Assembly (NCBI GenBank): GCA_020639115.1
Contig: JACKHG010000004.1
Span: 198,135 to 262,134 of the forward strand
Length of the DNA stretch: 64,000 bases
Source: Phycisphaerales bacterium
GTDB taxonomy: Bacteria; Planctomycetota; Phycisphaerae; UBA1845
Reading direction: 5' to 3'
The notes below the pieces were generated by a model. The model had not been told where the DNA came from. It searched no databases and saw only the letters and a program-made list of their open reading frames with translations. Positions 1 through 7,684 of this stretch are shown piece by piece. Each line of letters opens with the position of its first letter. Within the stretch, counting starts at the first letter, position 1. The position numbers and the translations under genes are program-made.

Positions 1-909
1 GCCGCGATCGACGGGCTCCGGCCCGGCGGATCCACCAACGGGAGCGCCGGCATCGAACGCGCCTATCGAATCGCGGCTGAGAACTTCATCCCTGACGGCG
101 TCAACCGCGTCATCCTCGCCACCGACGGCGACTTCAACGTGGGCATCACCGACCGCGGCGCCCTCGAGCACCTGATCGTGGACAAGGCGAAGCGCGGCGT
201 GTTCCTCAGCGTGCTGGGCTTCGGCATGGGGAATCTCAAGGACGCGACGCTCGAGCAACTCGCCGACCAGGGCAACGGCCACTACGCCTACATCGACACC
301 CCGGCTGAGGCCCGCAAGGTCCTCGTCGAACAGCTCAATGGCACGCTCATCACCATCGCCAAGGACGTGAAGATCCAGGTCGAGTTCAACCCGGCAGTCG
401 CCGGTGCGTACCGCCTGCTCGGCTACGAGAACCGCATGCTCGCGGCCCGCGACTTCAACGACGATAAGAAGGACGCGGGCGAGGTCGGCGCCGGCCACAG
501 CGTGACCGCGCTCTACGAGATCGTGCCGGCTGGCCGGGACTGGACGGCGTCCGAGAATCGTCCCGACGTGGACCCGCTGAAGTACCAGGCCACGTTGACC
601 ACCGTTGCCGCGAGCAAGGAGCTCATGACCGTGAAGCTCCGCTACAAGCCGTACGACGGCGACACCAGCCGCCTCATCGAAGTGCCGGTGAACGACGCCG
701 GACTCACGCTCGACCAGGCTTCGCCCGACTTCCACTTCGCAGCCGCGGTCGCCTCCTTCGGCATGCTCCTGCGCGGTTCGCGCTACGCCGGCAACTATAC
801 CTGCGCCGACGTGCTCGCCCTGGCGGAAACCGGTCTGGGCGCCGGGGACGCCTACCGCAGCGAGTTCCTCGATCTCATCACGCGCGCCCAGCGCATCCTC
901 GGCCAGTAG
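1..909 (+). CDS. VWA-domain protein with DUF3520-like C-terminus (5' end outside window)
   Basis: The reading frame is open from base 1, so the N-terminus lies outside the window; 302 residues are visible. The first 60 residues are the second half of a von Willebrand factor A domain: GGSTNGSAG near residues 9-17 supplies the MIDAS threonine and ATDGDFNVG near residues 40-48 supplies the MIDAS aspartate. The rest (about 110-300) resembles the C-terminal region found in YfbK-type VWA proteins, with beta-rich stretches such as LLGYENR and VTALYEIVP. Family knowledge: these are exported or membrane-anchored proteins of unknown role, often near sigma factors. The next gene on the same strand begins 140 bases downstream. 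Assignment to the VWA family is secure; the function is not known. Confidence 0.85.
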   Translation, partial: AAIDGLRPGGSTNGSAGIERAYRIAAENFIPDGVNRVILATDGDFNVGITDRGALEHLIVDKAKRGVFLSVLGFGMGNLKDATLEQLADQGNGHYAYIDTPAEARKVLVEQLNGTLITIAKDVKIQVEFNPAVAGAYRLLGYENRMLAARDFNDDKKDAGEVGAGHSVTALYEIVPAGRDWTASENRPDVDPLKYQATLTTVAASKELMTVKLRYKPYDGDTSRLIEVPVNDAGLTLDQASPDFHFAAAVASFGMLLRGSRYAGNYTCADVLALAETGLGAGDAYRSEFLDLITRAQRILGQ

Positions 910-1049
910 TTCGCCTCCGCGCTTGCTCAAGACCTCATTTCCTGCGCGCATCGGGCCCTGATTGACCCAATGGGGTTATTGCATCAGGACAGTAGGGCAC
1001 CTACGATGCGTCCGAGCATGCATGAGACGCGCGCGCAGATGGGGAGCGA

Positions 1050-1898
1050 TTGTCCGTGACCACAGACGAAGAGCCGATCTTGCTCGACGGCGTCGTCCAT
1101 TCCGATTGCGACTGCATCCACTGTGGCTACAACGTCCGCGGCCAGCCCACCGCCGGCAATTGTCCCGAGTGCGGCGCTGCCGTCGCAGACTCGACGCGCA
1201 GCACCCTGCTGGCCAACGCCGATCCTGCGTGGTTGGCGGGCGTCGTCCGCGGACTCGCCATCATCATGTGGATGATTGTCATTCCGGAGGTCATCGGCTT
1301 TGTGCTCGGGCTGTTGCGCGCCTTGACAATCATGTGGCCACTTGGAATCGGGTACAACGCGGTGCGGCTGTACGGTTTCTGGCTGATTACGAGGCCGGAT
1401 CCGCACGGAATCGGCACGCGCGAGAACCGCACGGCCCGGCGGATCGTGCTCGGAAGCCTCGCGGCGATCATTGGCTCCTATTGTCTGCTGCTGTTCATCC
1501 CTGTCATCCTGGGCAACTCAACGGTCGCGTCTGCGTTTGTGGGCGTCTCGATTAGCTCGGTGCACCTTTGCGGCATCTACTTCCAGTTCCACTACTTTGG
1601 ATGGTTCGGTCAACGAATTCCCAACCACAAGCTGGTCCGGCGCGCAGCCCAACTGAAGTGGCTAGCGCTGCTGACCCTCGGCGTGGAAGTGCTCGTCAAC
1701 TTGTCGGTCGCCCTGATCGCGGCGGTATCCTGGCCGGCGATCTGGAGCAGCGTGTTTGTCTCGTTGTATTACCGTGCGACAACTCTGGTCAATGGCGTCG
1801 TTTGGCTGCTCGTCTTCGTGCTGCTGTTTGTCCTGCGCCGCTCCGTAAAGCGCTCACTCCGCAGGAGCAGAATGACCGCACGCCTGGCAGTGCAGTAA
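1050..1898 (+). CDS. Zinc-ribbon multi-pass membrane protein
   Basis: A 282-residue protein starting at a TTG with a GGGGAG ribosome site just upstream. The N-terminus carries a rubredoxin-like zinc ribbon, C22xxC25GYNVRG followed by C38PEC41G. The remainder is hydrophobic with about five or six membrane segments, for example around residues 65-105, 140-175 and 205-265, and ends in a basic tail. The same CxxCGY/CPECG module occurs in proteins at 2337-3092 and 46306-46848 of this window, so this is a paralogous group. Family knowledge: such zinc ribbon-membrane proteins are abundant in Planctomycetota and uncharacterised. An alternative GTG start lies two codons downstream. No enzymatic motif is visible. 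Confidence 0.8.
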   Translation: MSVTTDEEPILLDGVVHSDCDCIHCGYNVRGQPTAGNCPECGAAVADSTRSTLLANADPAWLAGVVRGLAIIMWMIVIPEVIGFVLGLLRALTIMWPLGIGYNAVRLYGFWLITRPDPHGIGTRENRTARRIVLGSLAAIIGSYCLLLFIPVILGNSTVASAFVGVSISSVHLCGIYFQFHYFGWFGQRIPNHKLVRRAAQLKWLALLTLGVEVLVNLSVALIAAVSWPAIWSSVFVSLYYRATTLVNGVVWLLVFVLLFVLRRSVKRSLRRSRMTARLAVQ

Positions 1899-2107
1899 TC
1901 GCGCGAGACTTCGGTCGACGTCTGCGACAGGTGTGAATGCGCTTCCGACGGGACGCAACCAGCCCCGCGGCAGGCCAACTCACCCCGCCCGACGCCTCGC
2001 CGCAAGAAGGACTGCACCGGCGCACGCACGCGGGGGGTCCGGCTGAATCCATCCATTGGCGGGCAGAATCTATTTGATCCGCTGCGGTAGCTGGATACAA
2101 AAGGGCC

Positions 2108-2326
2108 ATGAACGGCGACAGCCCGTCAACAGCCAATCGCGGAAAACCGGCATTGGACAACCGGTGCCCACTGTGCGCTGCCGCCGAACTCATCGGCCGC
2201 CACTGCAAACTGCTCTGCCCCAACTGCGGATATGTTGAAAGCTGCGAGGATATCTTCCCGACCGATCGCTACTGCCGTCGTGCGGCGCAACCGTCCGGTG
2301 ACCAGATGCATCGGCCCCTGCCGTGA
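2108..2326 (+). CDS. Small double-CxxC zinc-ribbon protein
   Basis: A 72-residue protein whose residues 19-51 form a compact zinc-ribbon pattern: CPLC, then RHCKLLCPNCGYVESCED. The regular CxxC-C-CxxC spacing and the CPNCGY core suggest a true gene rather than a chance frame, though the ribosome site (AAGGG two bases before the ATG) is poorly placed and the C-terminal 20 residues look unstructured. It ends 10 bases before the convergent gene at 2337-3092. Function unknown; it could be a metal-binding regulator or chaperone-like domain. The start could also be later. Confidence 0.55.
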   Translation: MNGDSPSTANRGKPALDNRCPLCAAAELIGRHCKLLCPNCGYVESCEDIFPTDRYCRRAAQPSGDQMHRPLP

Positions 2327-2336
2327 GCCAAGCGCG

Positions 2337-3092
2337 TCAGTCGGCTGTAGCGTCCTCCGCCGCGAAGTGATAGCCGCACTCCGGGCAGACCTCCGACGGC
2401 AGGCCCTTCAAGTCGTAGCCGCAACTGCGACAGTGGCCGCGCTCGAACCGGTGCCGTCGCGTCAGGAACCACTTCATCACCACGCCAAAGGCGACCCCCA
2501 GCAACATGAGGAGCAGAACCTGCGTGGCTGATACCCACCACGGGATCGGAACATTCGACGTCCACGCGGTTGCGACCGCCGTCATCAAGCCCGCCGGCAG
2601 CCCAAATGCGAATATCCCCCACAGCGTCCAGCGCCGGATCGGCATCCGCATCGCAGTGCCGCCCGCCGCGACCCGCTGCGTGCGCCGCCGTTCCCACGCA
2701 ATCCACCGCAGGCGCGTCAACCTCCAGACCGGCCACCACAGCGGCGCCAGCACGCCAGCCACGATCACGCTCGCGACGTTCATCATCACCGGAATCCGCC
2801 CGCCGCAGTCGGGGCAGAACAGGCCGAACCAGTGTCCGAACGCGTTGCCCCGGCCCCAGTGCATCGCGGAGTGCAACCGGCTGCAGGCTGCGCACCGCAC
2901 GTACTGCCGCAGCACCATCGGCTGATCGCAGCCGACGCAGATGTACGTGACCCGCGGCACGCGCTGGCCGAGTACGAGTTCGTTAAACGCGAGGGCCGGA
3001 AAGAGCACCCAGAACAGGCAGGCGGGTTGCGGCAGCCGCACCTCGCGACAGGCGTTTCGACCGCAATGGGGGCAGCAGAATTCCGTGCTCAT
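2337..3092 (-). CDS. Zinc-ribbon membrane protein with N- and C-terminal zinc motifs
   Basis: A 251-residue protein. I place the start at the ATG that begins MSTEFCCPHCG; the frame continues upstream without a good start. It has a zinc motif at the N-terminus (CCPHCGRNAC), further Cys pairs (CVGCDQP, CAAC, CPDCGG), about three or four membrane segments (around residues 30-45, 110-130, 160-180 and 187-215), and a final ribbon CRSCGYDLKG...CPECGYHF. The final ribbon matches the N-terminal ribbon of the protein at 1050-1898, so the same module is used at opposite ends of two neighbouring proteins. Function unknown; a membrane-embedded metal or redox-sensing role is only a guess. Transcribed convergently with the small gene at 2108. 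Confidence 0.75.
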   Translation of the reverse strand: MSTEFCCPHCGRNACREVRLPQPACLFWVLFPALAFNELVLGQRVPRVTYICVGCDQPMVLRQYVRCAACSRLHSAMHWGRGNAFGHWFGLFCPDCGGRIPVMMNVASVIVAGVLAPLWWPVWRLTRLRWIAWERRRTQRVAAGGTAMRMPIRRWTLWGIFAFGLPAGLMTAVATAWTSNVPIPWWVSATQVLLLMLLGVAFGVVMKWFLTRRHRFERGHCRSCGYDLKGLPSEVCPECGYHFAAEDATAD

Positions 3093-3316
3093 CGACAACC
3101 GTAACCGCCCAGTATCACACGCGTGGCAGGTCCGTTGGAGCCGGTGGCCTGCCACCCTCACCCGCACACCAGCCGCGGCTGGCCCGGCTTGACGCTCCGC
3201 GCCCACGTTACTACGTTCCCTGCACGGCTGTCGAATCGTGACAATAATGGACGCCGCGCCGGAGCGGCATCCGCAGACGATCTGCCCCAAGACGACCTTA
3301 TCGAAGGAGACGTGTC

Positions 3317-3928
3317 ATGGCTTACGAGCTACCCCCGCTGCCCTACGATTACAACGCCCTCGAGCCGCACATCGATGAGCAGACCATGCGGATCCACCAC
3401 GACAAGCACCACAACGCCTACGTGACCAAGGCCAACGATGCGCTCAAGGATCACGCCGACTTTGCCAAGCTCAGCGTCGAGGACCTGCTCCGCGGCATCG
3501 ACAAGCTGCCCGATTCCATCCGCACCGCCCTGCGCAACAACGCCGGCGGGCACAGCAACCACTCGATCTTCTGGAAGATCATGAAGCCGGGTGGCGGCGG
3601 CAAGCCCAGCGGCGACCTCGCCAAGGCCATCGACTCGACCTTCGGCAGCTTCGATGCATTCAAGGAGAAGCTCACGGCGGCTGCCGCGGGCCAGTTCGGC
3701 TCCGGGTGGGGTTGGCTCACCGTCGACAAGGGCGGCAAGCTCCAGGTGGCGGGCTATCCCAACCAGGACAGCCCCTACATGCAGAACCTCACGCCGCTGG
3801 TGGGCGTCGACGTCTGGGAGCACGCGTACTACCTGAAATACCAGAATCGCCGGCCCGACTACCTCAACGCCTGGTGGAACGTCATCAACTGGGACGAAGT
3901 GGCCAAGCGTTTCGCAGCCGCCAAGTAA
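3317..3928 (+). CDS. sodA: Superoxide dismutase, Mn type
   Basis: A 203-residue Fe/Mn-family superoxide dismutase, which converts two superoxide radicals to oxygen and hydrogen peroxide. The metal ligands are H27, H82, D165 and H169, the last two in the DVWEHAYYLKYQ signature. The second-sphere glutamine sits in NQDSP (Q150) as in Mn enzymes, and GGHSNHSIFWK also fits the Mn type, so manganese is the likely cofactor, although cambialistic use cannot be excluded. There is no signal peptide, so it is cytoplasmic. A purine-rich ribosome site (GAAGGAG) precedes the ATG. It is a single-gene unit: the upstream gene points away and a strong terminator follows at 3955. Confidence 0.96.
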   Translation: MAYELPPLPYDYNALEPHIDEQTMRIHHDKHHNAYVTKANDALKDHADFAKLSVEDLLRGIDKLPDSIRTALRNNAGGHSNHSIFWKIMKPGGGGKPSGDLAKAIDSTFGSFDAFKEKLTAAAAGQFGSGWGWLTVDKGGKLQVAGYPNQDSPYMQNLTPLVGVDVWEHAYYLKYQNRRPDYLNAWWNVINWDEVAKRFAAAK

Positions 3929-3954
3929 GCGGTCAGGCAACCTGCAACAACAAA

Positions 3955-3997
3955 CGCGGGACGGCGAACGCGATGTTCGTCGTCCCGCGTCGTTTTT
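3955..3997 (+). terminator. Rho-independent terminator of sodA
   Basis: A 15-base stem (3955-3969 with 3975-3989, one G-T wobble), a 5-base loop and then a run of five T at 3992-3996. It lies 27 bases after the sodA stop codon and before the convergent response regulator gene. Confidence 0.88.
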
Positions 3998-4012
3998 CGT
4001 GTTCCGGGTGCT

Positions 4013-4663
4013 TCAGGCTTCAACGAGGCCCTCGCGGATGGCGAAGCGCGCAAGTTCGACGCGATCGCGCACCACCAGCCGGCGCATCATCATCTCGCAG
4101 TGCGTCTCCACCGTCTTGCGACTCAACCCCAGCAACTGGGCGACCTCACTCTTGGAAAGGCCGCGAGCGATGTGCATCAGGACGTCGCGCTGCCGCTGCG
4201 TGAGCGTCGCGCTGCGCGTCTGCCAGACCGCCTCGCGGCGCCGCGACGGAGCCGGCACGAGCCGCGCCCGCACCGCCTGCGAGAAGAACTTCCCGCCCGC
4301 AGCCACGTCGTGAATCGCGTCGATCAACACCGCTGCCGGTTCGTTCTTGGTGATATATCCGCGCGCGTCCAACGCCAGCGCCGCCTCGATGTAGCGGTCG
4401 TAGCTGAACGCGCTGACCACGATAAAGCGTGTAGTCAGTTCCTCCCGGCGTGCCGCCCGCAGCACGTCGAGGCCGTCCGCTCCGTCGAGATGCAGATCGA
4501 GCAGTGCAACATCCGGGCGGCTCGCCCGCAGCAGTGCCGATGCTCCGGCGCGGTCGCCGGCGCACCCGACTACGGCCAGATCGGGCTCGCGCATCAGCCG
4601 CTCCTTCAGCGTTTGACGCACGAGACCGTGGTCGTCCACGATCAGAACCCGCACAGGCGCCAT
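4013..4663 (-). CDS. LuxR/NarL-family response regulator
   Basis: A 216-residue two-component response regulator. The receiver domain covers residues 1-120, with the acidic pair D10-D11 (VLIVDD), the phosphoacceptor D56 (ALLDLHLDG) and the conserved lysine in GYITKN. A LuxR-type helix-turn-helix is at about 150-210 (LTQRQRDVLMHIARGLSKSE and SRKTVETHCE). The start at 4663 is fixed by a GGAGGAG ribosome site 7 bases upstream. It is a DNA-binding regulator activated by phosphorylation. The histidine kinase gene at 4900-6117 lies upstream on the same strand, 236 bases away, and is the likely partner, although the gap could hold a separate promoter. Confidence 0.92.
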   Translation of the reverse strand: MAPVRVLIVDDHGLVRQTLKERLMREPDLAVVGCAGDRAGASALLRASRPDVALLDLHLDGADGLDVLRAARREELTTRFIVVSAFSYDRYIEAALALDARGYITKNEPAAVLIDAIHDVAAGGKFFSQAVRARLVPAPSRRREAVWQTRSATLTQRQRDVLMHIARGLSKSEVAQLLGLSRKTVETHCEMMMRRLVVRDRVELARFAIREGLVEA

Positions 4664-4899
4664 GACGTGAACTCCTCCATCCCGGCGCGGGGCCGCCACG
4701 GGTGCCCAACCCGCCCGCTTCGAGCGTTTTCCCCGCGATGGAAGCCCCCCACAAGACTCCGCAGAGCAGCAGCAGGCCCCGATCAAAAGGGCTGTCACTG
4801 CCGCCCGCTAGAGCAAGCTCTATTCATCTGTAGCGGATGGGCCCCTGTTCATTACGCTGATTCCAGGGGTCATGACGCTACACGAGGATTGCGCACGCT

Positions 4900-6117
4900 C
4901 TAGTTCAGACTCTCCAGCATCCGGCGTACGCTGCGCTCCAGATCCCCCACCCCCAACGGTCGTTTGACAACGCACTCGCTGCCGTCCGCGGCTGCTCGCC
5001 GCGCCGGCGCCCCGGCGGGCATCAGCAGCACGAGTCCGCGGCGTCCGCGCCACGAGCGCAAGGCCCGCAACGTCGCCACCTCGTCCGCCGGCACCGACTC
5101 GGCATCCACGACGAGGCAGCGCACCGCGCCGCGTTGCCGCTCCATCACCCGCAACGCCTCACGACTTCCGCAGGCGAAGCGAATCTCCGGCTTGACCGCA
5201 CCGAAGCGCACTCCTGCCAACTGGCGCAGCCCCTTGTCCGCTCCCACGACGAGTACCATGCCGGCGGGCGCCGGCGGCGCCGCGACAGCCAGAGCCGCCG
5301 TGCAGGCGGGGAAGGAAATGGTGAACGTAGTTCCGGTGCCCGGTGCCGACGTCACCGCGATCCGCGCCCCGTGGGCGCTGGCGATTTCCTCCACGATGGA
5401 CAGCCCCAGGCCGGTACCGCCCTGGCTGGTCCGGGTCGTAAAGAACGGTTCGAAAATGCGCGAACAGGTCTCCGCGTCCATGCCGACGCCCGTGTCGGCG
5501 ACGATGAGATGCAGCTCCTGCGGCTCTTTTGAGAAACCAATACCCGCGGCCGGCGATGATTCCAACGCGACCCGCAACTGCCCCCCTTCGGGCATCGCGT
5601 CGCGCGCATTGATCAGGAGGTTGCGTACGAGCCGGCTGAGCTGCAGTGCATCACCGCAGACGGGCAGCTGCGCCTCCACCGGAAGTGTGCATTGGAGACC
5701 GACGTTCGGGGGCAGCACGCCGCGGACATCCTGGATGACGCCACGCACGACCTCCGCCAGGACCACCGCCTTGCGCGGCGCCGCGGAGTCCAGCGCCAGA
5801 TCATCCAGCAGCCGAACGAGGTCGCGTGCCTGGGTCAGGGCCTGGCGGGCAGCATGCAGCGAGGCCACCGCGCCGGGATGGTCGGCGCTGTCCATCTGCG
5901 CCAGTTCCAGGCGCGTCTCCGCCACGAGCAGCAGATTGCGAAAGTCGTGGGCGAAGCGCTGCGCCTGGCTGCCGACGTCATTCGCGTGCATCTGCCCGGC
6001 TCTTCCCCGCCGGGTTCGCGCGCGGGTCACCTCGACGCAGGCTTTCGCGTCCAACGCGGGCCGCGGCCTGCCTTCGGTGCGCCGTGTGACGGTTCGGATG
6101 GGCTGTTGCTGTCTCAT
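4900..6117 (-). CDS. Soluble sensor histidine kinase with degenerate C-terminal receiver
   Basis: A 405-residue kinase read from the ATG at 6117; the frame extends further upstream. The phosphoacceptor is H57 in FAHDFRNLL, an HDxRN box like that of NtrB-type kinases. An HATPase domain follows with the N box (LLINARDAMPEG), G1 (DTGVGMD), F box (FEPFFTT) and G2 (GTGLGLSIV). The last about 120 residues have a receiver-like pattern (LVVDAESVP for the phosphorylation loop and VKRPLG for the lysine), but the usual acidic pair at the start is weak (VVGADKG), so phosphotransfer there is doubtful. No membrane segment or PAS domain is seen, so the input is unclear. It probably phosphorylates the regulator at 4013-4663. 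Confidence 0.87.
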   Translation of the reverse strand: MRQQQPIRTVTRRTEGRPRPALDAKACVEVTRARTRRGRAGQMHANDVGSQAQRFAHDFRNLLLVAETRLELAQMDSADHPGAVASLHAARQALTQARDLVRLLDDLALDSAAPRKAVVLAEVVRGVIQDVRGVLPPNVGLQCTLPVEAQLPVCGDALQLSRLVRNLLINARDAMPEGGQLRVALESSPAAGIGFSKEPQELHLIVADTGVGMDAETCSRIFEPFFTTRTSQGGTGLGLSIVEEIASAHGARIAVTSAPGTGTTFTISFPACTAALAVAAPPAPAGMVLVVGADKGLRQLAGVRFGAVKPEIRFACGSREALRVMERQRGAVRCLVVDAESVPADEVATLRALRSWRGRRGLVLLMPAGAPARRAAADGSECVVKRPLGVGDLERSVRRMLESLN

Positions 6118-6246
6118 AACGACCAGCAGTGCACAGGAAGAACGTACCGGATACTCCGACCATGCCGCGGGCGCCTCGCGCGCCCCGGTCCAATCGTCAG
6201 GACGGCAGCGCACCGACCCCGCGCTGCCCTGCGCAGGCCGACCGGA

Positions 6247-6915
6247 CTAGCCCGCCGCCTGCATCAATCGAATACATCGAACCAGCGTCAGCAACTCACC
6301 CATGACGCCGCAGCGTTCCATCACCCGTTGCACACCGGCCCGATCCAGTTCGGCGCACACCCCCGTCCGGCAGAGTACCTCCGCCAGTTCCTCGAGGATG
6401 CCATCACGCACGTGCGTGCAGGCGCGCAGATGCTCCTGCACACCCGGGCTGCACAGGTGATCAACCACCCGCTGAACGGTGCCCACCTGGGCGTTCTCGT
6501 CCAGCTTCCGCAGCAGTTCGTAGACCAGCAGCGGGGCCACCTTGCGATAGAGTTCCTCGGCGCGTTGCGGAGACAACTCACGCGTCAACTCGGTCAACAG
6601 CCCGGTCGGCTCATCATCCCCTTCGCGCACGAGCGACACGTCGGTCGCCGCCGGGTGACGGTCGTCGGCCCCTGATTCCGCAGGCAGAACCGGCCCCGCC
6701 GGCCAAACATCGTCCGCGACCGCCTGCAGCGTGCGCCGCAACGCTTCCGATCCCAGAACGGTCTCCGCCAGCGCGGGGTTGTCGCGCAACACGGCGCGAA
6801 CCACCTCGGGATCGTCCGCCGCCAGAGACGCAAAAAGCCGTTGCACGACCGCTGCATCGTTCGCAGGCGCCGGGTCGTGCTCAGGCCGCTGCCTTTTCGG
6901 TTTGCCTTTGGCCAC
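6247..6915 (-). CDS. Hypothetical protein, alpha-helical
   Basis: A 222-residue protein starting at a GTG with a GGAGGA ribosome site 6 bases upstream. The N-terminus is basic (KGKPKRQRP) and the body is helical, rich in Leu, Glu and Arg, with no signal peptide or membrane segment. Several segments repeat a pattern of valine/leucine helices (VVRAVLRDNP, LLVYELLRKLDE, ILEELAEVL). I recognise no domain. It lies directly downstream of the ECF sigma factor at 7004-7519 (88 bases) and upstream of the histidine kinase, so it may be cotranscribed with them. Confidence 0.7.
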   Translation of the reverse strand: MAKGKPKRQRPEHDPAPANDAAVVQRLFASLAADDPEVVRAVLRDNPALAETVLGSEALRRTLQAVADDVWPAGPVLPAESGADDRHPAATDVSLVREGDDEPTGLLTELTRELSPQRAEELYRKVAPLLVYELLRKLDENAQVGTVQRVVDHLCSPGVQEHLRACTHVRDGILEELAEVLCRTGVCAELDRAGVQRVMERCGVMGELLTLVRCIRLMQAAG

Positions 6916-7003
6916 GCCGATTCCTCCACTCGCGCCGCGCACCCGCGGCCCGGCCCTGTTCCTTCGACGCAGGCGGCCCAACTGACCGCGAGGCTCCGCG
7001 GCG

Positions 7004-7519
7004 TCAGTCCATCAGCAGACGACGCAGCGCCCCCAGTATCCGCTGCAACCGCGTCGACGCGCGGTGCCAGCCGATACCCAGTTCCCGGGCCACCGCGTGG
7101 ATGGACTTCCCGTCCACCACATGGCTCCACACGATGAAACGATCGAGCTCGTCAAGTTCGCCGAGAAAATCGCGAATCGCCTGAGTTTTTTCGCGAACCA
7201 GCAGCTCCCCCACGCCTGAAGTGTCCTCGACCGTGGGCGGCGGCGCGTCCCCCCGCCGTTGGGACCGCAGACGTTCGGTCTTGATCCGGTCCAGCGCCGC
7301 GTTCCGGGCCGCAACGATCAGGTAGCGGTACAGACCATCGTCCTGCGGTGATATGTGCTCACGATTGCGAAACAGCGCCAGGAAGGCGTGGTGGACCACG
7401 TCCTCCACCTCGGCGCCCAGGACTGCGGCGAAGCGTGCGCCCACGCGTTGCATTACCCGCGCACGCAGCGCTGCGACCTCGCCCGGCGTCAGAACCGACC
7501 ACCATGGCGCGCTTGACAT
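7004..7519 (-). CDS. ECF-type RNA polymerase sigma factor
   Basis: A 171-residue sigma-70 family protein, read from the ATG that begins MSSAPWWSVL. Region 2 is at about 35-90 (EDVVHHAFLALFRNRE and LYRYLIVAARNAALDRIKTE); region 4 is at about 120-170 (LDRFIVWSHVVDGKSIHAVA and GWHRASTRLQRILGALR). There is no region 3, as expected for the ECF group. It would direct RNA polymerase to a specific regulon. It is divergently transcribed from the CHASE2 kinase at 7685; 165 bases separate the starts. Planctomycete ECF factors are often paired with Ser/Thr kinases, which fits this arrangement, but control by that kinase is inference. Confidence 0.88.
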   Translation of the reverse strand: MSSAPWWSVLTPGEVAALRARVMQRVGARFAAVLGAEVEDVVHHAFLALFRNREHISPQDDGLYRYLIVAARNAALDRIKTERLRSQRRGDAPPPTVEDTSGVGELLVREKTQAIRDFLGELDELDRFIVWSHVVDGKSIHAVARELGIGWHRASTRLQRILGALRRLLMD

Positions 7520-7684
7520 GATTCGGCGTGCTCCCGACGATGTTGCCGCCCGTCGCCGACCCGCGGCATTCGGTGAGCCGCGAGCAACCCGGCGACATCC
7601 TCGCTGCACACTACCGGACTCCACGGGCGATCACAAGAACGTACGGATGTCTGCGGACTCGCCCGCGTTCGCAAGACCAATCGC

